A program made the position numbers and the translations under genes. Positions 5,765 to 6,579 of a stretch of 6,579 nt of DNA are shown in pieces (within the stretch, counting starts at the first letter, position 1; every line of letters starts with the position of its first letter). The DNA lies in the NCBI GenBank assembly GCA_009699615.1, contig WLNV01000086.1:1-6579 (forward strand), in the 5' to 3' direction. The notes below the pieces were generated by a model that saw nothing but the letters and a program-made list of their open reading frames with translations, was not told where the DNA came from and ran no database searches. The DNA is from Actinomycetota bacterium. GTDB taxonomy: Bacteria > Actinomycetota > Thermoleophilia > Solirubrobacterales > Solirubrobacteraceae.

Positions 5765-6579
5765 ATGAACGATAGAGCGGGCTGCGATCCTTTCGGCGTG
5801 CCATCGCCGACCCACGCACTCGAGTTGAGCCATGTCGTCAAGCGCTACGGCGACATTACGGCCGTAAACGGCCTTGATTTGGTCGTTCCCGAAGGCGGTT
5901 GCGTTGGCCTGCTCGGCCCCAACGGCGCCGGAAAATCAACGACGATGCGAATGCTGACGGCGCAGACAATTGCCGATGAAGGCCAGATCACTGTGCTGGG
6001 CCACGAACTGCCGGGTGATTCGAAGGCGGCGCGGGCGCGGATGGGCGTTGTGCCGCAACTTGACAATCTCGACACGACGCTGACCGTTGAGCAGAACCTC
6101 GTCGTCTTCTCGCATCTCTACCGCGTACCGAAGGCGAATCGCAAGGCTGCCATTGAGCGCGTCCTGAAGATCGCCAATCTTGGTGAACGGCGCGATTCGA
6201 AGGTCGATGAACTCTCGGGCGGTATGCGGCGGCGACTGCTGATCGGGCGCGCCTTGATCCATGAGCCGCAGCTCGTGCTGCTCGACGAGCCGACCGTCGG
6301 CCTTGACCCGCAGGTGAGGCAGGAGCTCTGGGCGCTGATCGATCTGCTGCGCAGCGAGGGCGTTTCGATCCTGATGTCGACGCACTACATCGAGGAGGCA
6401 GAGCGGCTCTGCGATTCGGTCACGATCGTCTCGCACGGCTCGGCGGTCGCCGTCGGCGCGCCGACCGATCTGGTTGCCGAGCACGCCGGCCGTGACGCGG
6501 TGGAGATCTACGGCTCGCCGGAGCGGCTGATCGAGGTCGAGGCTGAGATGGCGAAGGAGGGTTTCCCAACCCGCCGCAC
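5765..6579 (+). CDS. ABC-2 type exporter ATP-binding subunit (NodI/DrrA-like), 3' end outside the window
   Basis: The visible 271 codons encode one ABC ATPase domain and the start of its C-terminal regulatory part. Numbered from the ATG: Walker A GPNGAGKST 51-59, Q-loop Q98 in GVVPQLDNLD, signature LSGGM 150-154, Walker B LVLLDEP 170-176 with E175, and switch H207 in STHYIEEAERLCD. The PQLDNLD and THYIEEAERLCD segments are typical of NodI and daunorubicin-resistance DrrA ATPases, which energise a separate ABC-2 membrane subunit to export lipids, glycolipids or drugs. The permease gene would be expected just downstream, outside the window. The frame is open from 5756. The ATG at 5765 is used here, with GGTGA upstream. 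The GTG at 5798 would remove 11 poorly conserved residues and is a real alternative. The gene is divergent from ettA with four bases between the start codons. The substrate is unknown. Confidence 0.9.
   Translation, partial: MNDRAGCDPFGVPSPTHALELSHVVKRYGDITAVNGLDLVVPEGGCVGLLGPNGAGKSTTMRMLTAQTIADEGQITVLGHELPGDSKAARARMGVVPQLDNLDTTLTVEQNLVVFSHLYRVPKANRKAAIERVLKIANLGERRDSKVDELSGGMRRRLLIGRALIHEPQLVLLDEPTVGLDPQVRQELWALIDLLRSEGVSILMSTHYIEEAERLCDSVTIVSHGSAVAVGAPTDLVAEHAGRDAVEIYGSPERLIEVEAEMAKEGFPTRR
5769..5774 (-). promoter_or_regulatory. Possible -10 box of a near-leaderless ettA transcript
   Basis: On the minus strand TATCGT fits TANNNT and ends eight bases before the ettA ATG at 5760, the same spacing as at the M42 gene. 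No SD lies in the usual window before that ATG; the nearest purine run, AAAGGA, is more than 20 bases away. If correct, ettA mRNA begins within one or two bases of the ATG. The box also lies inside the first codons of the divergent ABC gene if that gene starts at 5765. No -35 match was found. Confidence 0.4.

Noticed and set aside
5761..5841. A 27-residue N-terminal extension of EttA from an ATG at 5841
   Set aside because: EttA proteins begin at the MAxxYIFTMH-like segment, which matches the ATG at 5760. The extension has no family counterpart and would overlap the coding part of the divergent ABC gene.
5936..6484. A 182-residue minus-strand frame opposite the ABC exporter ATPase
   Set aside because: It lies antisense to a domain with intact Walker A, signature and Walker B motifs. 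No SD or recognisable domain is seen.

Overview
The window looks like ordinary chromosomal DNA from a high-GC actinobacterium. My best guess is class Thermoleophilia (Solirubrobacterales-like). The grounds are high GC in third codon positions, a Gly-Cys-Pro-Trp DsbA-like protein that I associate with that group, and TANNNT boxes placed right before start codons that lack a Shine-Dalgarno sequence. The taxonomic call is inference. There are seven genes, two of them cut by the window edges, and almost no non-coding DNA: the only sizeable gap is 149 bp. I see no insertion sequence, phage gene, CRISPR array, tRNA, rRNA or defence cassette.

Layout. (1) Positions 1-1351, minus strand: metY (O-acetylhomoserine sulfhydrylase), followed by the first 11 codons of a gene that is probably metX (homoserine O-acetyltransferase). 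Its Shine-Dalgarno sequence overlaps the metY stop codon. Together they would convert homoserine through O-acetylhomoserine to homocysteine. (2) Positions 1352-1500: a divergent intergenic region with a strong metY ribosome binding site, a possible SD-sequestering hairpin, a short sequence resembling part of an S-box, and a possible leaderless promoter for the next gene. (3) Positions 1501-3263, plus strand: an M42 metallo-aminopeptidase with all expected metal ligands, then a HAD-family phosphatase starting 8 bases later on a TTG codon. (4) Positions 3260-5760, minus strand: ettA, an ABC-F translation factor very close to E. coli EttA, followed 11 bases later by a cytosolic DsbA-like thioredoxin-fold protein with one active-site cysteine. 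The HAD and DsbA-like genes converge and share one CTAG, each reading TAG from it, inside the loop of an inverted repeat. (5) Positions 5765-6579, plus strand: the ATPase of a NodI/DrrA-type ABC-2 exporter, cut by the right edge. It is divergent from ettA with only 4 bases between the two start codons.

The genes fall into three functional groups: methionine and sulfur assimilation, peptide and phosphate-ester turnover, and translation with export. I find no convincing evidence of an undescribed multi-gene system. The points most worth a second look are regulatory: the shared-stop convergent junction, the overlapping divergent starts at ettA, the metY leader, and the DsbA-like protein with no CxxC.
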